Below are positions 11,760 through 23,735 of a stretch of 64,000 nt of DNA, one piece after another. The translations under genes were made by a program, and so were the position numbers. How positions within the stretch are numbered: position 1 is the stretch's first letter; each line of letters opens with the position of its first letter. The notes beneath the pieces were generated by a model, which saw only the letters and a list, made by a program, of their open reading frames with translations, was not told the DNA's origin and did no database searches. This stretch comes from Linyphia triangularis (lineage: Eukaryota > Arthropoda > Arachnida > Araneae > Linyphiidae): positions 87,590,305-87,654,304 of the forward strand of contig OZ021725.1 in the NCBI GenBank assembly GCA_963978545.1. The letters are read 5' to 3'.

Positions 11760-12429
11760 CTTATAGACTGAGAGGCGACTGCAATTTTTGGACCTCATCG
11801 AACATCATTCGGAATTTTATATAGAAATTGGAGAAAAGTGAGTAGATTACGAATCCACTGGTCTGCCGTGGCAAAAATGGCCGAAACTGGTCAAAAATAG
11901 ACTTTTCATAAGTTGAACTAAATCCAATTGCCAAATGCGCCATAACTTGCCAAATAATGAGCATTTTTTTTTATTTGGTAACCCTCACTCTTTAATTTTC
12001 AATTAAGAAGGATGCAGACGATTCAGATACCTGGCGACGGCTTTCTTGCATCTTTTAAAAATGAGCCAAGTTGGCAATAAACATTACGTCACTAATGATG
12101 TAACTGATGTCGCCAATTTGGCTTACTTTTAAAAGATACAAATTTTCCAAGCCAGTAATCAGAAATCGTTTGCGCTTTTTCTCATTGAAAATCAAAATGC
12201 AGGGTTGCCAGACGAAAAAGTTTGTTCTCCTTTTGGCAAGTTATGACATATTTGGCAATCGGATTTTAGTTCAATTCCATTCCAAGTCGATTTTTGATCA
12301 GTTTCGGCCATTTTTGCCACGGCAGACCAGTGGATTCGTAATCTACTCACTTTTCTCCAATCTCTATAAAAAATTCGGAATGATGTTCGATGAGGTCCAA
12401 AAATTGCAGTCGCCTCTCGGACTATTAAG
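11760..12429. mobile_element. 670-bp near-complete palindrome (fold-back element D, copy 1)
   Basis: The sequence from 11760 inwards matches the reverse complement of the sequence running back from 12429, with arms of about 325 bp meeting near 12095. Outer ends share CTGAGAGGCGACTGCAATTT-type sequence. The apparent 144-codon and 95-codon frames on opposite strands (12107-12541, 12192-12479) are products of the palindrome. A single-armed relative occurs at 43766-44140. Confidence 0.8.
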
Positions 12430-13429
12430 ATATCGAACAGGAAACTCTCGATGGACTCACAATACGGTGTGGCTACCACAGTTAGTTTCAGAATACCAAT
12501 GCCTAAAAAAACACCAAATTGCTAACACTATCACTAATTAATCCATCACATGTTATCATTAACAATTCTAACTAAAGCCATTTCCTTAACTCTTCAAAAC
12601 TTAAATCGCACGAATCAAATACTTTTCCTAGCAACAACTTGTATCCTCAATATTTTATATTAGAATGACATGAATAACTACGCATCAGTCCTTTAGGAAA
12701 TTGAATTCGGGAGTTAAACCTTGATGGTAACTCACTAAATTTAACTCCTTCGATTTAACGTCCCTCAACTGTGGTATAATCCATTAGAACTCCAGTTAGT
12801 AACGAGGCAGCCTTCTAACGTGCTCCTATGCTCCGGGATTACGTAGATTAATAGATTAATCTTATGGCAGAGCCGCGATTCAACAGGGCAATACGACTAA
12901 TTGATCGCTGGCTCGAGTGAAGGCATTTGATTACAATATTGCCGCGCGATAATTTGAGGTTAGTTTGCGCTGAAAAGTTTTTTTGCGTGCGAAATGTTTT
13001 GAAGAAATAACTTGTGGTAATCAACTCGTCGTGTGGGAATTTCTTCCAACTATTAATTTTTTTTTTTTATTTAAATGTATAAAAATTTTTAGTTCAGAAA
13101 GTTGTATTTTCTGTTAGTGGTCAGGTGAAAATCAGTATTAATTCCAAGAATTTAAATACAAAATATTTTTAGAGTTAACAGAAATTGTAGATTTTGTGGC
13201 AGCTTTTCAATTAAAAAAAAAATTGGTGAATTTAGTTGTAGAAAATGTGTTGTTACGCAATAGAAATGATGCATTAATAAACTTAAATGATTAAAGAAGC
13301 AGTGTTAAAGTGATAAAACCTATACGATAGTTTTGAGCAGTTTTACGCACTCTAACTTTAAAAGAGACAAACACAAGTTTTACACATCAATGAAGAAGTT
13401 GTAATATAATTTTTATTTTTTTAAATTTA

Positions 13430-13431
<2 letters not shown>
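12430..13431. other. Non-repetitive stretch with a GC-richer island at 12750-13030
   Basis: No gene is supported. The island at 12750-13030 has higher GC and contains two homeodomain-type GATTAAT words, one in the palindrome AGATTAATCT near 12846-12863. It could be regulatory, but this rests on composition and motifs only. Confidence 0.25.
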
Positions 13432-13464
<33 letters not shown>

Positions 13465-13546
13465 TATTATTATTATTATTATTTTTTAATTTTTATTATT
13501 ATTATTATTATTTTATTTTTTTATTATTATTATTATTTATTATAAA
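13432..13546. repeat. (ATT)n microsatellite, interrupted
   Basis: A run of ATT units broken by short T-rich interruptions. Confidence 0.9.
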
Positions 13547-13895
13547 AGACACTTTTTGAAAAAAAAAAAAAACTAAAACGTATTCACTAAGCTTTTATTT
13601 AATTTTTATTTCTTGCATTATGAATTTTAAACGAGTTTAACAAATTGCGTTGATATGCTGTCATTGAAAATATGACATGAAAGAAATATTGGTTTTCGTT
13701 TTTGTATAATATTGTAAGCTAAAACATGAATTATAAATTTATCTATGTATTGCCAGTTTTAGCTGTAATTGCAACTTATTTAAGAGATTCTGAATTCAGA
13801 TCGAGTTTTCAAAGTGTTAAACCACTATAAAGGAAGTTATCGATTCTTTATTAGTTACTGATACTAACTTTTTTTATATTTTGTCCCTTTGATAG

Positions 13896-14305
13896 AATGC
13901 ACTGTCACTCGACAAAGAGTTTGCCTGACAAATTTCAACTTGCCAAGACGACGACAAGCCCTCCGAAGATTTGGCCTTCACAAGATCGAAGTTACTGGAT
14001 TAAAAACATCAAAATAGAAGGTTTATTTCATCGCGAATCTACATTTTTTTCTGGGGAACATTTCAGTCATTAAATATCGCCAAAATGTAGATGTTTGAAT
14101 ATGTCTTAGTGTCTGAATCCGAAAAATCTGTGTAAAAACGATCTTTTAGTGACTGTCCCCAAAACTTGATTGAATGCATTGTCATCAACAACGAATCTAT
14201 TTCCCAAATTTCAGTTCCATTGGAAGACGGCAATTGGGTTAATTACACCTCCGAAGATTTCCAAGCGAGCAAATAAAAGCAAAGTTATTATACAGGATTT
14301 AAAAA
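13896..14305 (+). repeat. Dispersed repeat family C, copy 1
   Basis: Two related blocks share GAATGCAYTGTCAYC, an AATCTATTTCCCAAATTTCA-like segment and a GGAAGACGGCAA/GACGACGACAAG block. The same order occurs at 28960-29195 and, reversed, at 49020-49400. The unit ends ...TACAGGATTTA like copy 2 (AAAGGATTTA). It is non-coding and its class is unknown. Confidence 0.6.
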
Positions 14306-15742
14306 TAATCTTAATCAAATAAAATGGGCAATTATTTTATTAAAACTATTTTATTTCTCTTTAGTTAGATAGATAATTACCAACTCTTACATGGATTCTA
14401 AATGATACATGGTCTAGTTAAGTTTCTCTATTTACTTTCAGTTTAATTAACCATTGTTTTACAAAATAATTAGATAAAATTAAAGGACTGAATATGAATA
14501 ATATGATGCTGAATAATATATTGTTATACTATGTGTTCTTTTGTAATTAAGTTTTTAATAATACGATTTTGTCTAGACTGTCCATATACTTTTCTCCTTT
14601 TTATAAATTGATTTCGTGATTTTATTTCTAACACAAAAAACATATATATATTACTCATTCCCCTGAATATTTTTAAGTTAATAACTTCAATTTAATAAAC
14701 GTTAATTAAGTTTCTTTAATAGTATCAATTTAAAACATCAAAAGCTTCATTATAGCTTAATTTTAGAAAGAATACATTAGACAGAGAAAGCTTAATGTAT
14801 TATTAGCCTATTAAAATAAGTAATGTAGTTTGCAATAGAAAAAGTACAATATAATTTTTTCTAGTTATAAAATAATTTTAATAGTTTAATATATTTAAGC
14901 TCAGCCAATATTACATCGACACAAAAGCATTAAAATGTTTCTTTTATAATTAGTTTGGGGTCTTTAAAATGACTTACTTTCTGTTGAATTAAGTATATGT
15001 ATATTTGAAGAATAATAAAGTTTAGTAATTACATGCTTTATTTTATCTTACAAAGGAAGATATTATAATAATTAAGAAGATGTAGTGTAATTAAACATCA
15101 GAAAAGATAATGCCAACTAATATGCTTTTTTAATAAGAAACAAAAATTTATAAACTATTATCATACAAATATTTGATTTTGTGTGAATTTATTGTAGTTT
15201 AAGAATAATTTTGTAAATTTTTTTTTCAAGAAGCAGGAGATTAAGAATTCCGCCAAAGCAATCAGTAAAGTTTCAGTTAAAACAAAGAAAAACAGTTTCC
15301 AAAACGCAATTTTGAAGCCAAATGATTAAAAAAAATAAAAATGTTCAAGTTTACAACCACTTTTTACATACGGCAGACATTACCCTTGTTTTTGACGCAT
15401 GTATAACTCATTAGTTAGACAATTTATCAGTCTAATATTTTCTCCTACAAGATAATCTTCCATGACCTAAAATTTTAATACCATAGAAAGATATGAAAAA
15501 CTGGTTTTTATACAGACGACATTAAAAAAAACATATTTTTCACTGTTTACTTCTTTACCAGTTTGTAGTTTCATGTTGTTTTTAACAAAATATGACACAA
15601 CTAACAATAATAATCAATTTTAAAGCGTTTATAGCAATATATTAAGCTACTTATACTAAATTTTTTTTACTATCATCTGAATTCAAACTGTATTTCAGAA
15701 GACGTGGAGGAAAATGTCATAAAATTTAGCATAAATTAATCA

Positions 15743-15838
<96 letters not shown>

Positions 15839-16810
15839 CTCAATATTTTGTTCTGAAAAGAATAAAAAGTTAAATAATGTGAATTTCGTATGACAGGATA
15901 TATTCTTTTCATGTATTAAATAAGGAGGTTCTATTTCGTTTTTCAAAGTACTTTTTAGGATATTTTTAAAACAATTATTCTATATTTCAAGTGCAGTGGT
16001 CAAAAGTATCAAGATATTTCTCCAACTATGGGGTCGAAATTATTAATAATATCTTTTTCATGTGGATTTCAACAGAATTCTGCCTTTTCAGTTCTAATAG
16101 TGGTCTAGTTTGCATTTAAAAATGACCTACTGCTTTTTTGACTAAGCATTTAATGTTTTTATTTATGAATACTTTAAAATACTACAAGAAAAGGAACTTT
16201 TTTATTTGATAATGAATGAGCGTATTACAGGATTGTATAAAAGTCCTTAAAAAGCACTTATTTTATGTGCCCTTTTAAAGTACTTAATAACAACTTATTC
16301 TTATTTAAAAGGTTCTTTGAAATGCTAAGCTTCATATAGTCCATTAATATCCCAGATAATTTTCAATTGCAATTGTTTTCTCTTTTTTTACTTATTCTTT
16401 TACAAAACTAGGCTAAATTAAGAATGTTATATTTTCAAGAAATATAAACACTATTCAATACAATTCAATAAAAACTATTAACTACAAACACTATTCAAGT
16501 ATAAGCACTAACAAAAAAAAAAAAAAAAAAAAAAAACCCTCATTAATTTGTATACAAAAATAGGTCTTAAAATAAGTTTTAAACTGTTAATGTCCTTAAA
16601 AATAAAATTTCATGATTTTGAAAAGTCCTTAGAAACATCTCTATTGTTCTTTCTAAGAAAACAAACAAACCCTGTCTTCACAGAGGAATCTATTAATCGC
16701 ATACATTTCTTGTCAGATTAGATTTCGTTGAATTGTATTTTAACAAGACAAAAACTAATTTGCAGATATATCAATAAGGATAAGCAAAATGAGAACAGTA
16801 ATAAATCAGG
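14306..16810. other. AT-rich stretch without genes; contains an (AT)~47 microsatellite
   Basis: The only structured element seen is a pure AT dinucleotide run at 15744-15837. A 27-A run lies near 16512. The rest is unique AT-rich sequence with no coding signal. Confidence 0.6.
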
Positions 16811-16824
16811 TTGACTTCAAAAAG

Positions 16825-17540
16825 GGCAGTAGTGTAAATATGGGGCTTCTGGATCAGTGTGGCTCTGTGGCCTTCATTCATTGCGATCCTAGGGTAGCGT
16901 GTTGTAGTAGAGGGGGTATGGGCCAGTGTGGCGCTAATTCATTGTGGCGCCATGGTAGTGCGTTATAGTAGAGGGGGATTGTGTAAAAATAAAATTTTAA
17001 ATAGATGATTTTGAGATTTATCTGTACAAAGTGCATTTATTTTAGTTAAGTTTTATATAAATGGATTTTAATTAGAATAATTAATATAGTTTAAGGGATT
17101 TTCTAAATGAGAGAAAATGAATAATTAAGTTAAATTGGGTAGGAAAAAAATTGTATTATTGGGGGTTTGACAAATTAATATATCTTCATTTATAGGAGAA
17201 GCAAACAGGAAGTTAAAGTTGAAATATATATTTAAATGCTTACTTCATGGTTACCCCCTTAATCGCATTCTTCCTAGTTTTATATTTTCTAGAAATATGT
17301 TTCACAAATGTTTCAATATCAGTATATTATAAAAAGTAATTTATGGTAAAGAGGTATAATATATTTTCAAAATTTGAAAATATTTGATAAATCTAACGCT
17401 TAAAACGAGTTTATTGCTTAAATATCTATATAATTTTGAAAAAGAGGTTTCTTTTTCTGTTTTAATGCTTAAGTTAACTCTTAATTTTTTTAAAAACCAA
17501 TTTTAGCCCTATATCTGAGGTAAAATATTTCTTGTACAGT
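16825..17540 (+). repeat. Left inverted arm of the composite
   Basis: It pairs with 20985-20280 (outer part), 19345-18970 and 18960-18340 (inner part). Diagnostic shared words include TTTATGGTAAAGAGGTATAA, CTAGAAATATGTTTCACA and GGGTTTGACAAATTAATAT. The inner end overlaps the last codons of the pseudogene on the minus strand. Confidence 0.8.
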
Positions 17541-18030
17541 GGAAGTTGGCGATGGCTGAATTAGAAGGTGAGGCCTTCAACAATGGCGCTCCTTGAGGTA
17601 TTGGAACAGGTGAGGGCGACTGCAGTGAGGTGATCTGTGATGATAAAATCTGCTGCGGGTATGCAGTTGAAGTACTCGGCTGTGGAGACGAGGCTGTAGT
17701 AGAAGTATTCGACTGATTAGTTGAAAGACGAAGACGTTTTCTATTATTTTCGTTTGTTTTGGATTTTTTCCTATTGTTTGGCTTCTTCATACCTCGTTTC
17801 AGTGCACCCAAACGATTAAAGTTTAGTTTGCATTACAAATTTCGCATGTGTGCGAAACATTTCCGTGGACGGGTCTTAGATGCCGCAGTAAATTCTTTTT
17901 TATATTTAAAATTGTTAAAGCATATCATGCACATTAATGAATCAAAAACATTGTCTTGAAAATCAGTGTCTCCAAAGTCCGCGATAGCTTCCACTTCATC
18001 GGTTTACAGCATAGGTGCATCGGATGACAT
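17509..18030 (-). pseudogene. Broken reading frame with C2HC-like motif, basic patch and Ser/Thr/Pro-rich tail
   Basis: On the minus strand, a single frame of 174 codons runs from an ATG at 18030 to a stop at 17509 and is interrupted only by TAA at codons 9 and 66. Residues 10-33 are acidic. A Cys pair (MCMIC, residues 34 and 37) is followed by H61 and C67, suggesting a zinc-binding C2HC/C2H2-like fold split by the second stop. Residues 76-102 are rich in Lys/Arg (a likely nuclear localisation patch), and residues 103-160 are Ser/Thr/Pro/Gln-rich, like a disordered regulatory tail. Conservation of one frame through two stops points to a recently inactivated gene. The last codons lie inside the inverted arm, so it may be the element's own gene or a captured host fragment. 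I do not recognise the family. Confidence 0.5.
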
Positions 18031-18070
18031 ATTGTAAATGACACGAAATGGTAAGAACCGTCTTCATAGA

Positions 18071-18240
18071 GCCACGCATTTGCACATATACCTGCAACTC
18101 TTCACACTGTCTCTCTCAGGTGATATGCTAATCCCTTTTGTAAAGGGGCGAGCTATGAGTAATATCACACATACCTACAACTCATCATTCTACCCCTCCC
18201 AGGCGATAAGTCAAGCAAAATTATCACGGGATACGCATAT
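18071..18240. repeat. Two diverged ~80-bp tandem units upstream of the pseudogene
   Basis: Both units contain an ACATACCT-like word, ACAACTC/GCAACTCTTCA, a CTCTCTCAGG/CCTCCCAGG core and GATA. They lie immediately 5' of the minus-strand pseudogene, so they could be its former promoter region. Divergence is substantial. Confidence 0.35.
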
Positions 18241-19345
18241 ATTTTTAAATATATATAAAATAAATCTTTCTCTAACTGGATTTTTACACCATATTAAATG
18301 AAATAACTGTTGAATATAACTGAAAAAGTGTATCTAACTTCTAAAAATGTAGTGGTCTTTAAGAAATATTTTACTTCAGATATATTGCTAAAAAAATTGG
18401 TTTATAAAAATTTAAAAGTTAATTTAACATTGAAGTAAAAAAAAAAAACTTTTTTTCAAAATTATCTAGATATTCAAGCAATAAATCATTTTAAGCGCTG
18501 GATTTATCAAATATTTTCAAACTTTGAAAATATATTATACTTCTTTACCATAAATTACTTTTTATAATATACTGATATTCAAACATATGTGAAACATATT
18601 TCTAGAAAATATAAAACTAGGAAGAACGCGATTAAGGTATTAACCATGAAGTAAGCATTTAAACATACATTTCAACTTTAATTTCTAATTTGCGATAATA
18701 AATGAGTATTCATTAATTTGCCCCCCCCCCCCCCCCCCTAATACAATATTTTTTTAACCCAATTTAAATTAACTATTCCTTTTCTCTCAATGACAAAATC
18801 CTTAAACTATATTAAATATTTCAGTAAAAATTCCTCTATATAAAACTTAACTATAATATTTGTACTTTGTCATATAAATCTCAAAACCATCTATTTAAAC
18901 TTCATTAAAATTTCACAATATTACATTTAAATAATTCAATTCCCACAAAATAATATTTTTTCGTCTTTTTATATTTTAAACTTTGAAAATATAATATTAT
19001 ACCTTTACCATAAATTACTTTGTATAATACACTGATATTCAAACATTTGTGTAACATATTTCTAGAAAATATAAAACTAAGAATGCGATTAAGGTGATAA
19101 CCATAAAGTAAGCATTTAAATATCTATTTCAACTTTAACTTCCAATTTGCGATAATAAATGACTATATATTAATTTGTCAAACCCCCAATAATACATATT
19201 TTTCCTACCCAATTTAAATTAATTATTCATTTTCTCTCATTTAGAAAATCCCTTAAACTATATTAATTATTCTAATAAAAATCCATTTTTATAAAACTTA
19301 ACTAAAATATATGCACTTTGTTCATATAAATCTCAAAACTATCTA

Positions 19346-20250
19346 CAGTCAACTCGCAATAATTCGAAGTCTCATAAGTCGAATATTCGTTTATTTCGAA
19401 GTTTTCATTAGGTTCCAAGACAATTTAATGTTTCTCAACACAAAGTCATCTCCATATCTCGAAGTGTACATCATTTAAACCGAATTTTTGGGAAAAATTT
19501 TATTATCTTAACATACAAAAAACCCTACAAAATACCAATAAAAAAAAAAACGATTTTTTTTTCTCTTTACATCGTGTTTTATAATTTAACTTGTTATTGG
19601 GAAAAACCCGTTTGCATTGACGCATTCTGAAAGTAAACGGGCTTTTGTCTTTACATTCCATACTTAAAGTGTGAGTCAATGGTGTTTGTTACGTTGGCTT
19701 TGAATAAATGTTAAAACGTAAGTTGAATGCGCTTAGTCAAACTCAAAAAGTTAAATTGATCAATGAAACTGAACAAAATCTGCGATGCAAGAAGAATGAC
19801 GTTACTATAAAGTACAGAATTCCTCCGAATACTCCCTCAACTATTTTAAAAAACGGAAATGATTTTGAGAAAACATGCATCGAAACTCGATCCATCGTGT
19901 AAATGAGTGAAGGTATGTGCCTTTCTTGGTGCCGAAGCTGCTCTATAAAAATATTTTGAGACATATCGAAACCAGAATTTCAAAATCCCTCTTAGTGAGA
20001 TGATGTTAAAAGAAAAGGCGAAGGACTTTGCTCGTTTACTAAAAGTTAAAGGATTAGTGCAGGATAGCTAGAAAAGTTTAAAACAAGACACGATATTGTC
20101 TTCTGGACTCCACATGAACAAGCAAAATATGTCTGATGAAATATGCATCGAATAGAAAATAACTTCCGAGTGACTTCCCATTACTCGAACTTCGGACAAC
20201 TGGAAGAATTTGGCTAGTCCCTTCAACTTCGAGCCATTGAGAGTTGACTG
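19346..20250 (+). mobile_element. Tigger/pogo-like element, internally deleted
   Basis: A 905-bp element whose ends both begin CAGTCAACTC, followed by related TCGAAGT words. The left flank is TA; the right flank is CA where TA is expected, so the TA duplication has one change. The uninterrupted counterpart at 16985-17000 on the left arm shows a single TA at this site. Only the N-terminal DNA-binding region of the transposase survives. Confidence 0.85.
19708..20138 (+). pseudogene. Tigger/pogo transposase N-terminal remnant (CENP-B-like HTH)
   Basis: From ATG 19708 a 64-codon frame encodes a basic start (MLKRKLNAL), an acidic/polar helix and IPPNTPSTILKN, the recognition helix pattern of the CENP-B N-terminal helix-turn-helix found in pogo/Tigger transposases. 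Further pieces follow in other frames: a helix with LSEMMLKEKAKDFARLL (19991-20071), matching the start of the second CENP-B DNA-binding domain, then LEKFKTRHDIVF (from 20068), matching its end. At least two frameshifts and several stops separate the pieces. The catalytic DDE domain is absent, so it cannot transpose. The surviving part would bind the element's ends. Family recognition is from motif memory and is fairly secure. Confidence 0.8.
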
Positions 20251-20360
20251 CATTTAAAATTCTATTTTTACACAATACCCCTCTACAATAACGCACTACA
20301 ATTGCGCCACAATGAATCAGCACCATACTGGTGCACCCATACCCACTACTACACTGCCTA

Positions 20361-20888
20361 CCAATAAGTATTTTGACACCCATGCCAATGAGGATATCTA
20401 TGGTCCTAATCTACGTCACCCTTGATCCCAATTCATGGTAGGCTCAAAGCCGACTCCTAGTCCACTATTCTAGACAACAATGGGCTTCCGAAGCTGTGGT
20501 AATTTTACGGGTTGGATCACTGTTACTTCCAGGATGACAAGATCTCTTGTCATGTTACGAAGTTCACCATGGAATGGTATGGTGACAACGGGGTGAACCG
20601 ACTGGACTGGCCTGCCCAGAATCCAGACATGAATCCTATAGAACATCTCTGGGACGAGTTGGATCGCCAAATTAAGGGGTTCAGCAACCGTCCAAAATCG
20701 ATTAAAGAACTTGCATGTCTTCTCCAAGCCAAGTGGAGGAAAATATCACTGTCCATCATCCAAACACTTGTGGAAATCATGCCCCGGAAGGTTGAATAGG
20801 TGTTGCCTCAGGTGCAGGCTCTAGTACCTATTAAATATGAATAAATTGTGTTTATCTCTTTTACAACAGGTGTCCAATTACTTATTGG
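20361..20888 (+). mobile_element. Tc1-like element, internally deleted
   Basis: Both ends begin CCAATAAGTA (right end in reverse) and are flanked by TA (20359-20360 and 20889-20890), the Tc1/mariner signature. At 528 bp it retains only the 3' third of a Tc1 transposase gene. It inserted into the right arm of the composite, since composite sequence continues on both sides. Confidence 0.88.
20506..20799 (+). pseudogene. Tc1 transposase C-terminal fragment (DD34E)
   Basis: The frame encodes the second and third catalytic blocks of a Tc1-family transposase: FQDD (second Asp), then DWPAQNPDMNPIEHLWDEL, with exactly 34 residues between the catalytic Asp and Glu, as expected for DD34E Tc1 elements. 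The downstream part (LLQAKWRKI...LVEIMPRKVE) matches the usual Tc1 C-terminus. The N-terminal DNA-binding region and first catalytic Asp are missing, and the preceding sequence is out of frame, so the protein would be inactive. In life such enzymes cut and paste the element at TA sites. Confidence 0.9.
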
Positions 20889-21249
20889 TAGATAGTGTAT
20901 AACACGCTACCATAGGATCGCAATGAATCAGGGCTACAGCACCACACTGACCCAAAAGCCCCATAATTACATTACTAAGGGCTAATCCAAAATAATAAGT
21001 ATCTCAAATCTCATATAACATTTTTAAAATAAATGTTTTCAATATAGAAACATTGATTTTTCCCTCTCCAATATTTTAATGACAATTTTTAAATTTCGTA
21101 ATGGGTTGTTGTGCCTGGTTTTTATTTTGAAACAAGTTGAATTATGACCGTAACTGTCACTAAAAAGTCGCTTCTACGTGCGTTTATATTTTTGTATATC
21201 ATGTCGAGATAATGAAGTAAAAGAAACTTTCCATCAAACTTGAGGTTTT

Positions 21250-21478
<229 letters not shown>

Positions 21479-21599
21479 CCCCATCAAACTGGCGAAATTG
21501 AAGGCAAGTTTGGTGAGAAAACTTCTCACTGAATATTCAATTCCCCTAAAATTCCAATTTCTATTGAATAAAATTAATTTTCAGTGACTGACGTGTTGG

Positions 21600-22433
21600 A
21601 AGCAGAAATACAAAAATAATGATATTTGAAACTATTTTTATACTCGTACACTTCTTTAATGGGAATATTTTGTTAATACAATTATAGTTGAAGATAAAAT
21701 AAAACAGAAAAGTCAAAATTTACCAGCCTTAATTATACATCTAATTTAATTGATAAACAATTGACCTGAAAGTTGATTTGATTAGTATGTCATTAATGGG
21801 TTTCTTTATTACATTATTTACGAAAATCACATAAAAAAAAAGGAAGCTTTGTTTTTTAGAAAGAATCCAACATTCTTTATTGAAATTACAAAAGATTTCT
21901 TACCAAAAATGTCGTTTTAATACACTACTTTATTTTAAAGAGTTTCACGAGTGCATAACATGTATTAAGTAAATTTAATTTGAATTAATTCTCACAATTA
22001 AACAGTTGTTCATATTTTGGATTCTGTAAAAATATAGATTTTTAAATAATTACTTTTTGTTTTAATTTTAATTATTTCTTTTGGCTGTATAGAAAATGCT
22101 CTTAAATAGACGGACATGGCCTTTAAAGCTTCTCACTACAGTGTTAACTAGAAATATAGTGTAATCTGTAAGAAAAAAACAAACTTCGTGCTTCCATTAA
22201 AATAAACATCGCACATAAAGTTAATACTGTATTTTATGTTAGATCCAATCTCAACAAAATCAAGTTCCGGTTACATGAAAAACAATAATGGATACACGAA
22301 AAATACATTAAAAAACAAATTTCATTTTTTCTGATTATATACATTACTAACCATTTATTAAAAACTATATTTTTTTGAAAAATTAGCCTTTGCGGTTTAG
22401 TTTGGTTTGTACGCTCAATGACCTATTTTTATG
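21600..22433. other. AT-rich stretch, no features seen
   Basis: No coding, repeat or RNA signal that I can support. Confidence 0.5.
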
Positions 22434-22580
22434 TAGAGTGACGCCTAATCAGACCGGGACCTACAGCTTAACGTGGATTCCAAACCACAGCAAACATCCA
22501 TGCCTAACCCGGATTCATTCAAGCCCAGCACCGTTGATATGCGAGGCCAGAGAAGCCTTTTCGGCTTACTAAGCAGTTGG
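22434..22580 (-). mobile_element. tRNA-derived SINE family 2, copy a (decayed)
   Basis: It shares CTAATCAGACC, TACAGCTTAACGTGGATTCC and AACCACA with 41583-41720 in the same order. The box B region is present but mutated (AACCCGGATTCATTC where the sister copy has a good GGATTCGAACCC). Apparent short reading frames here are incidental. Confidence 0.55.
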
Positions 22581-23006
22581 AAACATCCCCACAACTTTTT
22601 ACTCTTTAAATATTATGGTATGCTGCATATTTCAGTGGTTACTCACAGTAATAGTTAATAATGCCTCAAATATACCCCACCCCCCTTTTAACCAGTTGTA
22701 GTGAAGTCCCTAATACAGGACGCCTCCTCCCCCCCAAAAAAAAACCCCTGGCAAATATTTTAAATAAATTAAAAAAAAAAAAAACCCGGAAGTCGATAGA
22801 AATGTACCGTTTACTGCTTTCTTCTTGGTCAATCATGGAATTTTATCTATCATTTTTCAAAAATAGTTAAGATGTTCTCCAACAGATGGCACTGTTAAAT
22901 GAAAAAAATTAATAACGAAGGAACAAAAAACTGCTTGATACATGTTCCAACACCTACAAAATAATGACTCAATTGAGTGATGTTGTTATTGGAAATAGTG
23001 GTTGTT

Positions 23007-23440
23007 CAGGGTTCCCACTCAAATGCCAGAATGAAAATCAATGACTTTTCAATGACTTTAAAGGATCTTTGAAAACCTTTTCAGGCATCATGTCTACGTA
23101 TAAATTTTTAATAAAGTATATTCTACCAAAAAAGTTACAGAAAAGTTACAAGTTGTCGCATGCGTAATACAAATAAGTGAGAGAATTCTGATATAGTGTG
23201 GATAAGTGGCGGTCACGTGGGGATAGCAAGTATGAGTTGTATTTTTATAAATTTTGCAGTTAGGCATATAACATCGGCAAAAATTATGGACTTTTTAGGA
23301 ACTCTAAGCATTTTCAAAGACTTTTAAGCACCTCTAAGCATTTTCAAATACTTTCAAGGCCTTAAAAATAAGTTCAAAAATATTAAGCACTTTTACTGAC
23401 TTTTAATGACCCCACGGTCATTAAAAGTCAGTAAACCCTG
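23007..23440. mobile_element. hAT-like MITE with terminal hairpin
   Basis: A 434-bp element beginning CAGGGTTCCCACTC and ending (reverse) CAGGGTTTACTGAC. The interior has many AGCATTTTCAA/GACTTTT words typical of these MITEs. A perfect 20-bp stem with a 4-base loop (23392-23411 / 23416-23435) sits at its right end. CAGGGTTCCC ends are widespread in hAT families; a clean 8-bp duplication is not visible. Confidence 0.65.
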
Positions 23441-23735
23441 TTGTTTGAAAACATCGTTTTGTAATTAGGCAACATCTTCAAACCTTCGTTTTTTTTTCAG
23501 TTTTTTCCATCAATAGCACTACCTATTAATTGTGGTGAACTTTGTATTTATTTTCGAAAATTGATAGGATACAATTCTCTAGTGTCCATAGCAAACGGCA
23601 CATTTCTATCGTGTTCAGTATTTTCCATTCATTTCTTAAATATGTTAGTTCTTTTTGGAACCGCCTGTAAGATAACCGAGTCTTGTAATCATCAGTGGCA
23701 TTTCCTTAATAGTATATTGACACTAGCAGACAGTT

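Larger units (their letters stand above)
16825..20985. mobile_element. Composite element with ~700-bp terminal inverted repeats
   Basis: The left arm (16825-17540) recurs inverted across 18340-20985. Each outer end has two ~70-bp tandem sub-units containing ATTCATTG and GGTAGCGTG-like words ending in AGAGGGGG. The right arm contains an extra partial duplication (18970-19345) and is interrupted by a Tigger and a Tc1 insertion; without these the element is about 2.7 kb. The flanks AAAGGGCA and TAAGGGCT may be a decayed 8-bp target duplication. Long arms around a captured-looking reading frame recall Mutator-like or fold-back elements, but no transposase confirms either. Confidence 0.65.
18340..20985 (-). 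repeat. Right inverted arm, partly duplicated and twice interrupted
   Basis: It reads as the reverse complement of the left arm. The segment from the TTTGAAAATAT word to ATCTCAAAA is present twice (about 18510-18890 and 18975-19340). The sequence then continues across the Tigger insertion (19346-20250) and the Tc1 insertion (20361-20888) to the outer end near 20985. A run of 18 C (18721-18738) replaces the shorter CCCCC stretch of the other copies. Confidence 0.75.

Noticed and set aside
12107..12541. A 144-codon frame, the longest in this part of the window except for microsatellites
   Set aside because: It lies in one arm of a palindrome, has counterparts on the other strand and shows no known domain.
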